A DNA stretch of 64,000 bases, from positions 43,603 through 107,602 of the forward strand of contig NZ_JADKPZ010000008.1 of the NCBI RefSeq assembly GCF_016106035.1, given 5' to 3'. The DNA is from Arcobacter vandammei. GTDB lineage: Bacteria > Campylobacterota > Campylobacteria > Campylobacterales > Arcobacteraceae. The position numbers and the translations under genes were made by a program. This document shows positions 7,085-14,948 of the stretch, piece by piece. The notes under the pieces are model-generated. The model ran no database searches, was not told the DNA's origin, and saw nothing but the letters and a program-made list of their open reading frames with translations. How positions within the stretch are numbered: position 1 is the first letter of the stretch; every line of letters begins with the position of its first letter.

Positions 7085-8956
7085 ATGACAACTAGACTTT
7101 TTTTAACATTTCTTAGCTCTTTGGCTATTATGTTTTTTTGGCTTTTTCTTGGGGAAAAAGCTATTTTAAAAGATGATTCAAATAATTTCTCAAAATTACA
7201 ATGTGTATCTTATGCACCATTTGGAAAAGATGAATCTCCTTTTTTGTTTGATAAAGGTTTGGTTTTAAAAGAGGAGAATATCAAAAAAGATTTAGAACTT
7301 CTTTCAAAATATACTTCTTGTATTAGAACTTACTCAACAGTTGGACTTGAAGCAATTCCTAAATATGCGAAAGAGTTTAACCTTCAAATGTTAATGGGAG
7401 TTTGGGTTAGTAAAGATGAAAAACAATCTTATGATGAAATTGAAACTCTAAAAAAACTAGCAACTCAATATCCAGAAGTTGTAAGAGCTATTATTGTTGG
7501 AAATGAAGTTCTTTTAAGAGGGGATTTAAGTGAGAAAAAACTAAGCGAATATATCCTTGAAGTAAAACAAGCTTTACCAAATATAAAAGTAACTTATGCA
7601 GATGTTTGGGAGTTTTGGCTTAAACATCCAAATATGAAAAATGTTACAGATTTTGTAACAATTCATATTTTACCTTATTGGGAAGATTTACCAATGAGCA
7701 TAGAAAAATCAATAAATCATTTAGCTGATGTTAGAATAAAAGTTGAAAAAGAGCTTGAAACTTCTGATATTTTAATTGGGGAAACAGGATGGCCTAGCGA
7801 AGGAAGAGCAAGAGAAGATGCAAATCCTAGCAGAATTAATCAAGCTAAATATGTAAGAGATTTTGTAAAACTTGCAGATGAAAGAAATTGGAATTACAAT
7901 ATAATTGAAGCCTTTGATCAACCTTGGAAAAGAGTTAGTGAAGGTGCTGTTGGTGGATATTGGGGACTTTTTGATGCAGATAGAAATGATAAAAATGTAT
8001 TTGCAGGAGATGTTTCAAACTTTCCAAATTATCTATATTTAGCACTTGTTTCTTTGGGATTGCTTTTAGCATTTTCTACAATGCTTAGAAAGAAAAAATT
8101 ATCAAAAACTAGAGTGGTTATTTTTTCTATTGTAAACACTATTTTTGCAGCACTTTTAACTCTACAAATTGAGCAATATTATGTAATTTCAAGAAATTAT
8201 CTTGAGATTTCTTGGGCTTTTGTTGTTATAGCTCTTTGTTTATATATGTATAATTTTGTATTAATTAAGATTTTACAAACAAATAAAGATAATATTATTC
8301 CTAGAATTCCTTTTTATCTAGCAGCTATTTTAATATTTATTATCTCAACAAATTTAGCCTACAATGGAAGATATGAAAACTTTGAGATTTACGGTTTTAT
8401 CCTTTTAGCTATCTCATTTATTTATACTTTAATTGGAAGATTTAAGGAGTTACACTTTAATCTATTTGAAAAACTTTTAGGTGCAAGTTTATTAGTAAAT
8501 GCTGTAATTACAGTATACAATGAGACTATTTTAAATATTTTCTCAAATATTTGGTTTATTATTACTTTAGTATTTGCTTTAATATTACTTAGTTCAAAAG
8601 AGTCTATTTTAAAAGCTAAAGAGTGGATTTTTTATGGAATAGTTTTTGCTATTTTAATATCACTCTTTAAAAGTGGATTTATTACAAACAACGAATTAGC
8701 AACAGCTTGTAACAATGATTCAAGTGGATTTATTTGTGCTTTAAGAAGTTCTATGTGGACTTATATCTATTTTGGATATTTAGGTGTTATTGCTTTGATT
8801 TTTGGAATTTTAAATCTGATTTTAAATAACAAAAAGTTCACAATATTAGCTCTATTTATAGCACTGTTTGCAACAATTTTAAATAATACTTTCTTAGGAG
8901 CAATATCATTTATCTTTGTTCTTTACTCGATTTCAAAGCTAATATACAAAAAATAA
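7085..8956 (+). CDS. GH17-like beta-glucanase with C-terminal membrane module
   Basis: A 623-residue protein. Residues 8-23 form a signal/anchor helix. About 40-325 form a glycoside hydrolase family 17-like TIM barrel, with the acid/base Glu141 in VGNEV and the nucleophile Glu233 in GETGWPS. About 325-623 hold some eight to nine membrane helices. GH17 enzymes cut or transfer beta-1,3-glucans. Similar fusions in proteobacteria are linked to cyclic or branched glucan synthesis (NdvB/NdvC type). The catalytic domain should face the periplasm. No glycosyltransferase is next to it, so the substrate is open. It ends at a strong bidirectional terminator. Confidence 0.85.
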   Translation: MTTRLFLTFLSSLAIMFFWLFLGEKAILKDDSNNFSKLQCVSYAPFGKDESPFLFDKGLVLKEENIKKDLELLSKYTSCIRTYSTVGLEAIPKYAKEFNLQMLMGVWVSKDEKQSYDEIETLKKLATQYPEVVRAIIVGNEVLLRGDLSEKKLSEYILEVKQALPNIKVTYADVWEFWLKHPNMKNVTDFVTIHILPYWEDLPMSIEKSINHLADVRIKVEKELETSDILIGETGWPSEGRAREDANPSRINQAKYVRDFVKLADERNWNYNIIEAFDQPWKRVSEGAVGGYWGLFDADRNDKNVFAGDVSNFPNYLYLALVSLGLLLAFSTMLRKKKLSKTRVVIFSIVNTIFAALLTLQIEQYYVISRNYLEISWAFVVIALCLYMYNFVLIKILQTNKDNIIPRIPFYLAAILIFIISTNLAYNGRYENFEIYGFILLAISFIYTLIGRFKELHFNLFEKLLGASLLVNAVITVYNETILNIFSNIWFIITLVFALILLSSKESILKAKEWIFYGIVFAILISLFKSGFITNNELATACNNDSSGFICALRSSMWTYIYFGYLGVIALIFGILNLILNNKKFTILALFIALFATILNNTFLGAISFIFVLYSISKLIYKK

Positions 8957-8980
8957 AAAGGAATTTTTTCCTTTTTATAA
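8955..8980. terminator. Bidirectional terminator between convergent genes
   Basis: AAAAAGGAA and TTCCTTTTT form a perfect nine-base stem around four T residues. It overlaps the stop codons of the GH17-like gene and of the convergent YmdB-type gene. Confidence 0.8.
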
Positions 8981-9799
8981 AGTAAAAGCTTCAGTAATTA
9001 TTAAATCACTTTTATTACAAAATTTCTTTATTTTAAAGCTATTTGTTGCAATTCCATCTTCTATATCTATAACCATCATTTGAAGAATTGATTTGCAAGA
9101 GTTTGGAACTTCAAAATGACTTCCCAAACCAGTTGTTGCTCTTTGAATTGGAGCATAAGCTTCCATTCCTATTACATTATCACAACATCCTGTTAATCCA
9201 ATATCACTTAAATATGCTGTATTTTCAAAAATTTGTAAATCATCTGTTCCTACATGAGTATGAGTTCCGCAAATTCCACTAACTTTTCCCTTAAACATAA
9301 TAAGCATAACTCTTTTTTCACTTGTTGCTTCACCGTGAAAATCTATAAAAATGTTTTTTATATTTTGTTCTTGAAGTTCATTTATAACTTTTGTTGCAAG
9401 ATTAAAAGGATTATCAACTATTGGCATTGAGTATTGTCCCATTAGGTTTAAAACTGCCAATTTCTCAATATTTTCTCCAACTTTAACATCACAAATTTTA
9501 AGCCCAGTTCCAATAACTCCTTCTGGATAATTATGCGGTCTTAAAACATTTCCACCTTGAAGAAGAACTTGAACATCTTTTTTCTTATCAAAGCTATGAT
9601 TTCCACCAGTTATTAAATCAATTCCACTTGAAAATAGCTCTTTTGCACTCTCAACTGTAAGCCCAAAACCGTGACTTGCATTTTCTCCATTTGCTATTAC
9701 AAAATCAATATTAAACTCATTTTTTAAAGTTTTTAAACTATCTTTTATTATTTTTCTTCCAGGACGACCTACTATATCACCTATAAATGCTATTCTCAT
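8975..9799 (-). CDS. YmdB-type metallophosphoesterase (TIGR00282 family)
   Basis: A 274-residue calcineurin-like phosphoesterase of the YmdB/TIGR00282 family. Metal-binding motifs are visible in order: FIGDIVGRPGR near residue 8, NGENASHG near 38, GGNHSFDK near 67, DFHGEATSEK near 153 and GTHTHVGTDD near 178. Bacillus YmdB is a phosphodiesterase affecting 2',3'-cyclic nucleotides and motility/biofilm choice; whether that holds here is not known. It is transcribed from a TATAAT in the short gap behind the flavoprotein gene. Length is normal. Confidence 0.93.
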   Translation of the reverse strand: MRIAFIGDIVGRPGRKIIKDSLKTLKNEFNIDFVIANGENASHGFGLTVESAKELFSSGIDLITGGNHSFDKKKDVQVLLQGGNVLRPHNYPEGVIGTGLKICDVKVGENIEKLAVLNLMGQYSMPIVDNPFNLATKVINELQEQNIKNIFIDFHGEATSEKRVMLIMFKGKVSGICGTHTHVGTDDLQIFENTAYLSDIGLTGCCDNVIGMEAYAPIQRATTGLGSHFEVPNSCKSILQMMVIDIEDGIATNSFKIKKFCNKSDLIITEAFTL

Positions 9800-9825
9800 C
9801 TAACTTCTTTTTAAAATTTTTTCTT

Positions 9826-9831
9826 ATTATA
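9826..9831 (-). promoter_or_regulatory. -10 box for the YmdB-type gene
   Basis: The minus strand reads TATAAT, about 27 bases upstream of the ATG at 9799. It has no clear -35, as is usual for sigma-70 promoters in this phylum. Confidence 0.5.
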
Positions 9832-9857
9832 ATGAATTAAACTAAAATTTTTTAAAT

Positions 9858-11006
9858 TTAAGCTCTATTTAGATTTGAAGCACATAAAAAAGCTTCACTA
9901 AAAACTATTTGAAAGTTAAAGCCTCCTAGTTCTCCTGTTAAATCCAAACACTCTCCAATAAAATATAAATCTTTTTGTCTTAAGCTCTCAAAAGTTTTAT
10001 GATTTATCTCATTTGTTTCTATTCCACCTTTTGTAACTTCTGCTTTTGTATATCCAAAATTTCCTGCTGGACTAAGTTCATAATTTTTTAAAAGCTTTAA
10101 TTTTTCTATCTCATCTAAAGTTAATTTTGAACAAGATTTATCTTCTAAATCAATAGATTTTAAAAACTCTTGAATAAATCTTTTTGGAAAAGGCAAAGCT
10201 GTACTAATATTTTTATTTCCAACTAAAAGCTTTTCTAAATTTTTGTTTGGTAAAAAATCTATCTTTATTTTTCCTTTTTTCCAATATAAAGATGTTGTTA
10301 AAACAGCTGGTCCACTAAAACCTTTGTGTGCAAAAAGTAAATTTCCTTCTACTTTTTTATCTTCTACAAAAATATTTACAAAAATTGAAAGTCCTGAAAG
10401 CTCTTTAAACCAAAACTGCTCTTTTTGAACTGTAAAACCCACAAGTGCAGGATTTAGACTGTTTATAGTATGTCCAAATTTCTTTGCCACATCAAAAGCG
10501 ATACTTGAAGCTCCCAAAGTAGCAAAAGATAATCCACCACTAGCAAGAACAACTTTTTTTGCTTCTATTTGCCCTTTGTTTGTATGAATTGTAAAAAATT
10601 CTTTGTGTGAAATATCCAAAACCTTAGTTTCCATAAACTTTTTTATGTGAGTTGTAAGAAGTGAAAACATATCTATTACATCTTGACTAGAGTTGCAAAA
10701 ATATGTTCCTTTTACGATTTTTGGCTCTATTTTTGGAAAAACTCTATTTTTATTTAAAAACTTTAGTAAATCATCTTTTGAGTAATTTTCTAAAATATTT
10801 TTTGCAAAATCTCTATCTCCAAGATAGTTTTTTGAACTTACAAGCTCATTTGTAATATTGCATTTTGCTCCACCAGAGACTTTGATTTTTTGACCTATTT
10901 TGCTATTTGATTCTATTAAACAAACATTTTTATACTTTTTTCTATCTAAATTTGAAGCAAACATCAATCCACTTGCACCTGCTCCAATTATCGCTATATC
11001 AAAGAT
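9858..11006 (-). CDS. HI0933-type NAD(P)/FAD-dependent oxidoreductase with a non-standard start
   Basis: A BaiN/HI0933-like flavoprotein of about 382 residues. The Rossmann FAD motif DIAIIGAGASG lies upstream of the first standard start (TTG at 10967), so the true start must be further up. In that frame a TAG stop at 11010-11012 leaves only AAA ATC TTT GAT ATA GCG ATA ATT before the motif, with no ATG, GTG or TTG. AAGGA lies six bases before ATC at 11006, so I place the start there. It overlaps the stop of the sensor kinase by eight bases, suggesting coupled translation. C-terminal GGFNFQ and GECLDLTGELGG are family signatures. The substrate is unknown. Confidence 0.8.
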   Translation of the reverse strand: MFDIAIIGAGASGLMFASNLDRKKYKNVCLIESNSKIGQKIKVSGGAKCNITNELVSSKNYLGDRDFAKNILENYSKDDLLKFLNKNRVFPKIEPKIVKGTYFCNSSQDVIDMFSLLTTHIKKFMETKVLDISHKEFFTIHTNKGQIEAKKVVLASGGLSFATLGASSIAFDVAKKFGHTINSLNPALVGFTVQKEQFWFKELSGLSIFVNIFVEDKKVEGNLLFAHKGFSGPAVLTTSLYWKKGKIKIDFLPNKNLEKLLVGNKNISTALPFPKRFIQEFLKSIDLEDKSCSKLTLDEIEKLKLLKNYELSPAGNFGYTKAEVTKGGIETNEINHKTFESLRQKDLYFIGECLDLTGELGGFNFQIVFSEAFLCASNLNRA

Positions 11007-12225
11007 TTTCTATCCTTTTTATAGTAAATATATTTTTACTATCTTCATATTTATAAAGCAAATTATATCCATTTGCCTTTAAAATATTAAAAACTATATA
11101 AAGCCCCAAACCAAAAGACTCATTTGAAGATTTACCATAAAAAGGCTCAAGATATTTTTCAAAATTTCCTTCAAGTTTTTTACCACTATTTATAAATAAA
11201 ATATCATCATTTATAGTTTTAATCTCTACTTTTTTATTGTCTGAATACTTTATTGCATTATCTATTAAATTTTTTATAGCTATTGAAAAAAGTTTAAAAT
11301 TTACAAAAAGCCTAATATTAGAGTATGAGTTTTCTACAAACTCTTCATCTAGCATTAAAATATCTTTTGCTTCATCAAGTAAATCTTCCAAAAAATAGCT
11401 CTTTTTCTCCAACTCTTTATTTTGAGAAATAAGCTCTTCAATAGTAGCAAATTCATTTATTAAGTTTTCCAAACGGTTAAAAACCATCTTTAATTTTTCT
11501 ATATTCTCTTCACTATTTTCAAGTTGTAAAAGGAATTTTCCCTTTGTAATTGGAGTTTTTAACTCATGCATAATATTTCGTATAAAAATATTTCTTGACT
11601 CTTTTATATTTTTCAACTTTAAAGCTGTATTTTTAAACTCATTTGCTAAAAGTGTGATTTCATCTTTTTTTTCACTATTTTTAAGCTCAAAATCGAAATT
11701 CTCACTTCCAAGTAAACTTACATTCTCTTTTATCTCCTTTAGTGGAAGAAGCTTTTTTAAAGTCTTTATGTATAGCAAAGTAATTGCAATAAAAAGTAAA
11801 ATAAATACAAGAAAAATATAGAGAAAACTTGAAAAATTCGGGCTTTCATTATCTTTTATCAGTAATATTTCTCTTCCTTGCTCAAATAAAATATAGTTTT
11901 TATCTTTAATCGCAAATATTTTAAAACCATCTCTTGCTTTTCCTCTTGCAAAAAGTAGTTTTTTATCTCTAGTTTCCAAAATTTCTTCAATATTTTCTTT
12001 AGGAATTAACTCATAATTCATCTCTTTTAAAATAGCCAAAAACTCAAAGTTTAGTTCACCTCTTTGTTTAAATACTATTTTAGTAAGTGGTTTATATTTG
12101 TCAGAAATTTGTTCTTCTTTTATAAAATTTTCATAAGTGAGTAGAAAAATAAAAGAAACTATAAGTAAAGAAATTGTTATTAAATAGTTTAAAGTGCTTG
12201 AAAATATTATAGAGTCTTTATTCAT
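10999..12225 (-). CDS. ArsS-type sensor histidine kinase
   Basis: A 408-residue membrane kinase. Membrane helices at about 13-30 and 133-152 enclose a roughly 100-residue periplasmic sensor. A HAMP-like linker follows, then the phosphoacceptor His220 in HELKTPITKGK, a signature of the epsilon-proteobacterial ArsS group. The N box LIDNAIKYS (about 319-327) and G box FGLGLYI complete a shortened ATPase domain. It should phosphorylate the regulator encoded just upstream, with which it overlaps by four bases. Helicobacter ArsS senses acid; the Spy-like gene upstream suggests envelope or metal stress here, which is inference. Confidence 0.9.
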   Translation of the reverse strand: MNKDSIIFSSTLNYLITISLLIVSFIFLLTYENFIKEEQISDKYKPLTKIVFKQRGELNFEFLAILKEMNYELIPKENIEEILETRDKKLLFARGKARDGFKIFAIKDKNYILFEQGREILLIKDNESPNFSSFLYIFLVFILLFIAITLLYIKTLKKLLPLKEIKENVSLLGSENFDFELKNSEKKDEITLLANEFKNTALKLKNIKESRNIFIRNIMHELKTPITKGKFLLQLENSEENIEKLKMVFNRLENLINEFATIEELISQNKELEKKSYFLEDLLDEAKDILMLDEEFVENSYSNIRLFVNFKLFSIAIKNLIDNAIKYSDNKKVEIKTINDDILFINSGKKLEGNFEKYLEPFYGKSSNESFGLGLYIVFNILKANGYNLLYKYEDSKNIFTIKRIENL

Positions 12226-12899
12226 TGTATAAATTTATATCCCATTCCTCTTATTGTTTGCAGATGTTTTGGTTCTCTTGGATTATCTTCAATTTTATGT
12301 CTTATTCTATTTATAATAACAGCTAGTGAACCAGAATTTTCATAATCACTATTTAAAATATCAGAATTCTCAAAAATATCTTCTCTGCTTACAATAAAGC
12401 CCTCTCTTTTTATAAAAAGGCTTAAAATCTCAAATTCAGCAGCTGTAAGTTTGAGATAAACTCCATCTTTTTTTATCTCTTTTTTATCTGAGTCCAAAAC
12501 AAAACTCTTTTTTTGTTCTAGCTCATCTGTTTGTATAGATTTATTAAATCTTCGCAAAATTGTTCTTATTCTTACTTCCAATTCCCTTGGGTCATAAGGC
12601 TTTGGTAAATAGTCATCAGCTCCTAGTTTTAGGGCCGTTACCTTATCTGTAATATCACTTCTTGCACTTGATATTATAATAGGTATATCATATTTTATAA
12701 GCTCTTTGCAAACATCTAATCCATCCATTCCAGGTAAAGTCAAATCCAAAATTATCAAATCAAATTTTTGTAATTTGATACTTGAAAGAGCCAAAAAAGG
12801 CTCTTCAAAGTTTACTACTTCAATATTAAACTGTCTTAAATATTGTGCTAAAACCTCTGCTAGTTCTAAATCATCTTCTATCATTGCAATTTTTATCAA
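12222..12899 (-). CDS. OmpR-family response regulator
   Basis: A 225-residue regulator. The receiver domain (1-115) has the acidic pocket EDD at 8-10, the phosphoacceptor Asp52 in LDLTLPGMDG and the conserved Lys in YLPKPYDPRE near residue 100. A winged-helix DNA-binding domain follows (about 130-225) with the usual IRGMGYKF ending. It is the partner of the downstream ArsS-type kinase, overlapping it by four bases. The Spy/CpxP-like gene lies 15 bases upstream, so the operon order is periplasmic protein, regulator, kinase. The likely targets include this operon itself. Confidence 0.93.
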   Translation of the reverse strand: MIKIAMIEDDLELAEVLAQYLRQFNIEVVNFEEPFLALSSIKLQKFDLIILDLTLPGMDGLDVCKELIKYDIPIIISSARSDITDKVTALKLGADDYLPKPYDPRELEVRIRTILRRFNKSIQTDELEQKKSFVLDSDKKEIKKDGVYLKLTAAEFEILSLFIKREGFIVSREDIFENSDILNSDYENSGSLAVIINRIRHKIEDNPREPKHLQTIRGMGYKFIQ

Positions 12900-12914
12900 A
12901 GTATATTCCTCTTA

Positions 12915-13391
12915 TTATTTTTTATCTTCAAAGCTTTGTTTTATCTTCTCTTTTTTTAAATCAAGTAAAACTTTAAATTGCTCTTTTTGTTTTGAATCTA
13001 ACACTTTATATGTTTTATCCAAAATATCTGCTTGAATCTCTTCTCTTTTTTCTCTTTTATCTTTCATCATTTTTATAAATTTTGCTTTATCAAAGCTATC
13101 TTTAGAGAAAGCATCACCAAAATATAGCTCTTGTTTTCTACTCTCTTTTATAATATCATTGATTTTTGTTTTTTGTTCTGCACTTAAATTTAGTTCATTA
13201 AACATTCTTAAATATCCACCACCAAAATGAGAACCTCTTTTATTATCTTGTTTAGAGTGTTTATTTCCATCTTTTTTATTTATATCGCAATGTTGTCTAT
13301 CTTTTTTAATATCACAGCTTTTACCTTCTTGTGCATACAATCCACTTACTAAAATTGAAGCAAATGCTAAACTTGAAATAATTTTTTTCAT
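12915..13391 (-). CDS. Spy/CpxP-like periplasmic protein
   Basis: A 158-residue protein with a Sec signal peptide (1-20, cut after GLYA). The mature part is helical and has the LTxxQ-like repeat LNLSAEQKTKIN at 67-78 and a second, LDSKQKEQF, near 133. These mark the Spy/CpxP/ZraP group of periplasmic chaperones and stress sensors. Before the helical core lies a segment rich in Cys and His (Cys26, His34, Cys35, His45, His55) that could bind metal. It is the first gene of the operon with the two-component pair, as cpxP relates to cpxRA. The exact role is inferred. Confidence 0.8.
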   Translation of the reverse strand: MKKIISSLAFASILVSGLYAQEGKSCDIKKDRQHCDINKKDGNKHSKQDNKRGSHFGGGYLRMFNELNLSAEQKTKINDIIKESRKQELYFGDAFSKDSFDKAKFIKMMKDKREKREEIQADILDKTYKVLDSKQKEQFKVLLDLKKEKIKQSFEDKK

Positions 13392-13483
13392 CTTCTATCC
13401 TTTTTTTTGATATATGAAATTATTACAAGTAGATTTTAACACTCTTTTAATTTAATCTTAACAAATTCTTAATGCTATTTAGC

Positions 13484-13489
13484 TAATAT
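13484..13489 (+). promoter_or_regulatory. -10 box for a probably leaderless transcript
   Basis: TAATAT ends six bases before the ATG at 13496, so transcription is predicted to start at or next to the start codon itself. There is no Shine-Dalgarno sequence in between. Confidence 0.5.
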
Positions 13490-13495
13490 TCGCAA

Positions 13496-14440
13496 ATGAA
13501 AATAAAAGTAGCAACATTTAACCTCTTCCAGTTTTGTTCTTGGAATTTCTCATTTTATACAAAAAAAGAGAAGTTTAACCAAAAAGATTGGGAAGATAAA
13601 AAGCTTTGGATAAAAGAGCAATTATTAAAAATGAATTGCGATATTATAGGTTTTCAAGAGGTTTTTTCTCAAGATGAGTTAAAATATTTGGTTTATGAAT
13701 GTGGATTTAAAGATTTTGTAGTTGTTGATAAACCAATAATAGAAGAAAAAACTCAAACTTTTAAAACTACAACTGTTGCCTTGGCTAGTAAATTTCCTAT
13801 AAAATCTATAGAAAAAGTATCAAGAAAAGATAATTTTATTTTTGCTAGAGAGCCTATAAAAGCTATTATCTCTTTAAATGATAGTTTAGAAATAGCCTTT
13901 TATGTAGCTCATTTAAAATCAAATAGATTAAATGAGTTTGAGTATAGATTTACAAAAGATTCAACTCTTGAAGAGAAAAAAGCAAAACTTGATACTGCTT
14001 TGAAAAACAACTATTCTCTTTCATTAAAACAAAGAATAAATGAAGCAAAAACTCTACATTTTGATATAAAAGCTTCAAAAATTCCAGCTATTTTGGTTTG
14101 TGATTTAAATGATAGAGAGTTTTCAGTAACAGTTGAAGCTTTGACAAACAGAAGATTTTATATAAAAGAGCTAAAAAAAGATGATTTTATTCTTTTTGAT
14201 AGTTATGATTTCGCTCCAAAAAATATTTATAACCCACACCCTGAATTTAAAGGCTTTGTAAGAACTCCTACAAGCTATTTTATAGGAAAAGGAAATACTC
14301 TTGATTTTATCTTTGTATCAAAAGAGCTAAAAAATTCTGTGATAAAGCATACAGTTTTTGATGAGCATTTACAAAAAAATCAAAATGGAAGCCTAAAGCA
14401 AAGTGACCATGCACAAGTTGTTTGTGAACTAATTTTTTAA
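13496..14440 (+). CDS. Endonuclease/exonuclease/phosphatase-family protein
   Basis: A 314-residue cytoplasmic EEP-superfamily hydrolase. Visible motifs are ATFNLFQF at 6-13, IIGFQEVF near residue 55 with the metal-binding Glu, VCDLNDREF near 200, and the closing SDHAQVV near 303. The superfamily covers DNases such as ExoIII, phosphodiesterases and lipid phosphatases; no insertion identifies the substrate. It has no signal peptide. The start lies directly behind a -10 box and has no ribosome site, so its mRNA is probably leaderless. It is single, converging on the HipA/HipB module. Confidence 0.85.
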   Translation: MKIKVATFNLFQFCSWNFSFYTKKEKFNQKDWEDKKLWIKEQLLKMNCDIIGFQEVFSQDELKYLVYECGFKDFVVVDKPIIEEKTQTFKTTTVALASKFPIKSIEKVSRKDNFIFAREPIKAIISLNDSLEIAFYVAHLKSNRLNEFEYRFTKDSTLEEKKAKLDTALKNNYSLSLKQRINEAKTLHFDIKASKIPAILVCDLNDREFSVTVEALTNRRFYIKELKKDDFILFDSYDFAPKNIYNPHPEFKGFVRTPTSYFIGKGNTLDFIFVSKELKNSVIKHTVFDEHLQKNQNGSLKQSDHAQVVCELIF

Positions 14441-14580
14441 ATAAATTTTATAAAACTATTTTGAGTAAATGTTGAAGTTGCTTTTAGATTTATACTTGTA
14501 ATGCCTAATTCATCAAGAGTTTTTAGTTCATTTAAATTCAAAAGATTTACTTTCCGAAGCCTAAAACTTCTAATATCTAT
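14437..14580 (-). pseudogene. Scrap of a larger coding sequence, perhaps RTX/hemolysin-type
   Basis: Behind the hipB stop, the minus strand holds 47 open codons in another frame, with no start. They include NLNELKTLDELGITSINL, which resembles the repeat-flanking segments of large secreted calcium-binding (hemolysin-type) proteins. The frame closes with TAA at 14437-14439. I read it as the leftover 3' end of a deleted gene, brought next to the HipA/HipB module by a rearrangement. The identification is from memory of the motif style only. Confidence 0.35.
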
Positions 14581-14948
14581 CTAACTCTTTTTTTATCACT
14601 TTTTTCAAACTTTTCAATCATCTCTTTTGGTGTAGGAAGTAGTAGTTTTTCTAATTCATCTAATCTTCCAAAATTTCTTATAACTTTTATAAAATTCAGG
14701 ATAGATATATTTCCTTTTTGCTCAAAATTTGAGTAGGTTGTAGGAGAGCTTAAATTTGCTTCATTGCTAAACTCTACTTGCTTTTTATTTTGTGATATTC
14801 TTAATTCTTTTGCTCTTAGACTTAAAACTAAAGCTATCTCTTCATCTGTTAAAGTTCCAAAAGAGCTATTTATATTTAGATTTTCTTTTCTATCTTTTTT
14901 AATATTTTTTTGTGCTTTTTGCAGTTTTCTTAAAAGTTCGCTACTCAT
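14577..14948 (-). CDS. HipB-like antitoxin (XRE helix-turn-helix)
   Basis: A 123-residue protein with a charged N-terminal helix and a Cro/C1-type helix-turn-helix at about residues 52-105 (LRISQNKKQVEFSNEANL, then SPTTYSNFEQKG). It should bind and silence the HipA-like kinase and repress the operon. Its ATG overlaps the hipA stop by one base (TAATG), so it is translated after hipA. This order, toxin first, is the reverse of E. coli hipBA. The likely operator is the inverted repeat upstream of hipA at 16219-16265. Confidence 0.8.
   Translation of the reverse strand: MSSELLRKLQKAQKNIKKDRKENLNINSSFGTLTDEEIALVLSLRAKELRISQNKKQVEFSNEANLSSPTTYSNFEQKGNISILNFIKVIRNFGRLDELEKLLLPTPKEMIEKFEKSDKKRVR

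Noticed and set aside
7085..8956. GH17-like gene as a glycosyltransferase fusion
   Set aside because: The C-terminal half is only membrane helices, without GT2 motifs such as DxD or QxxRW.
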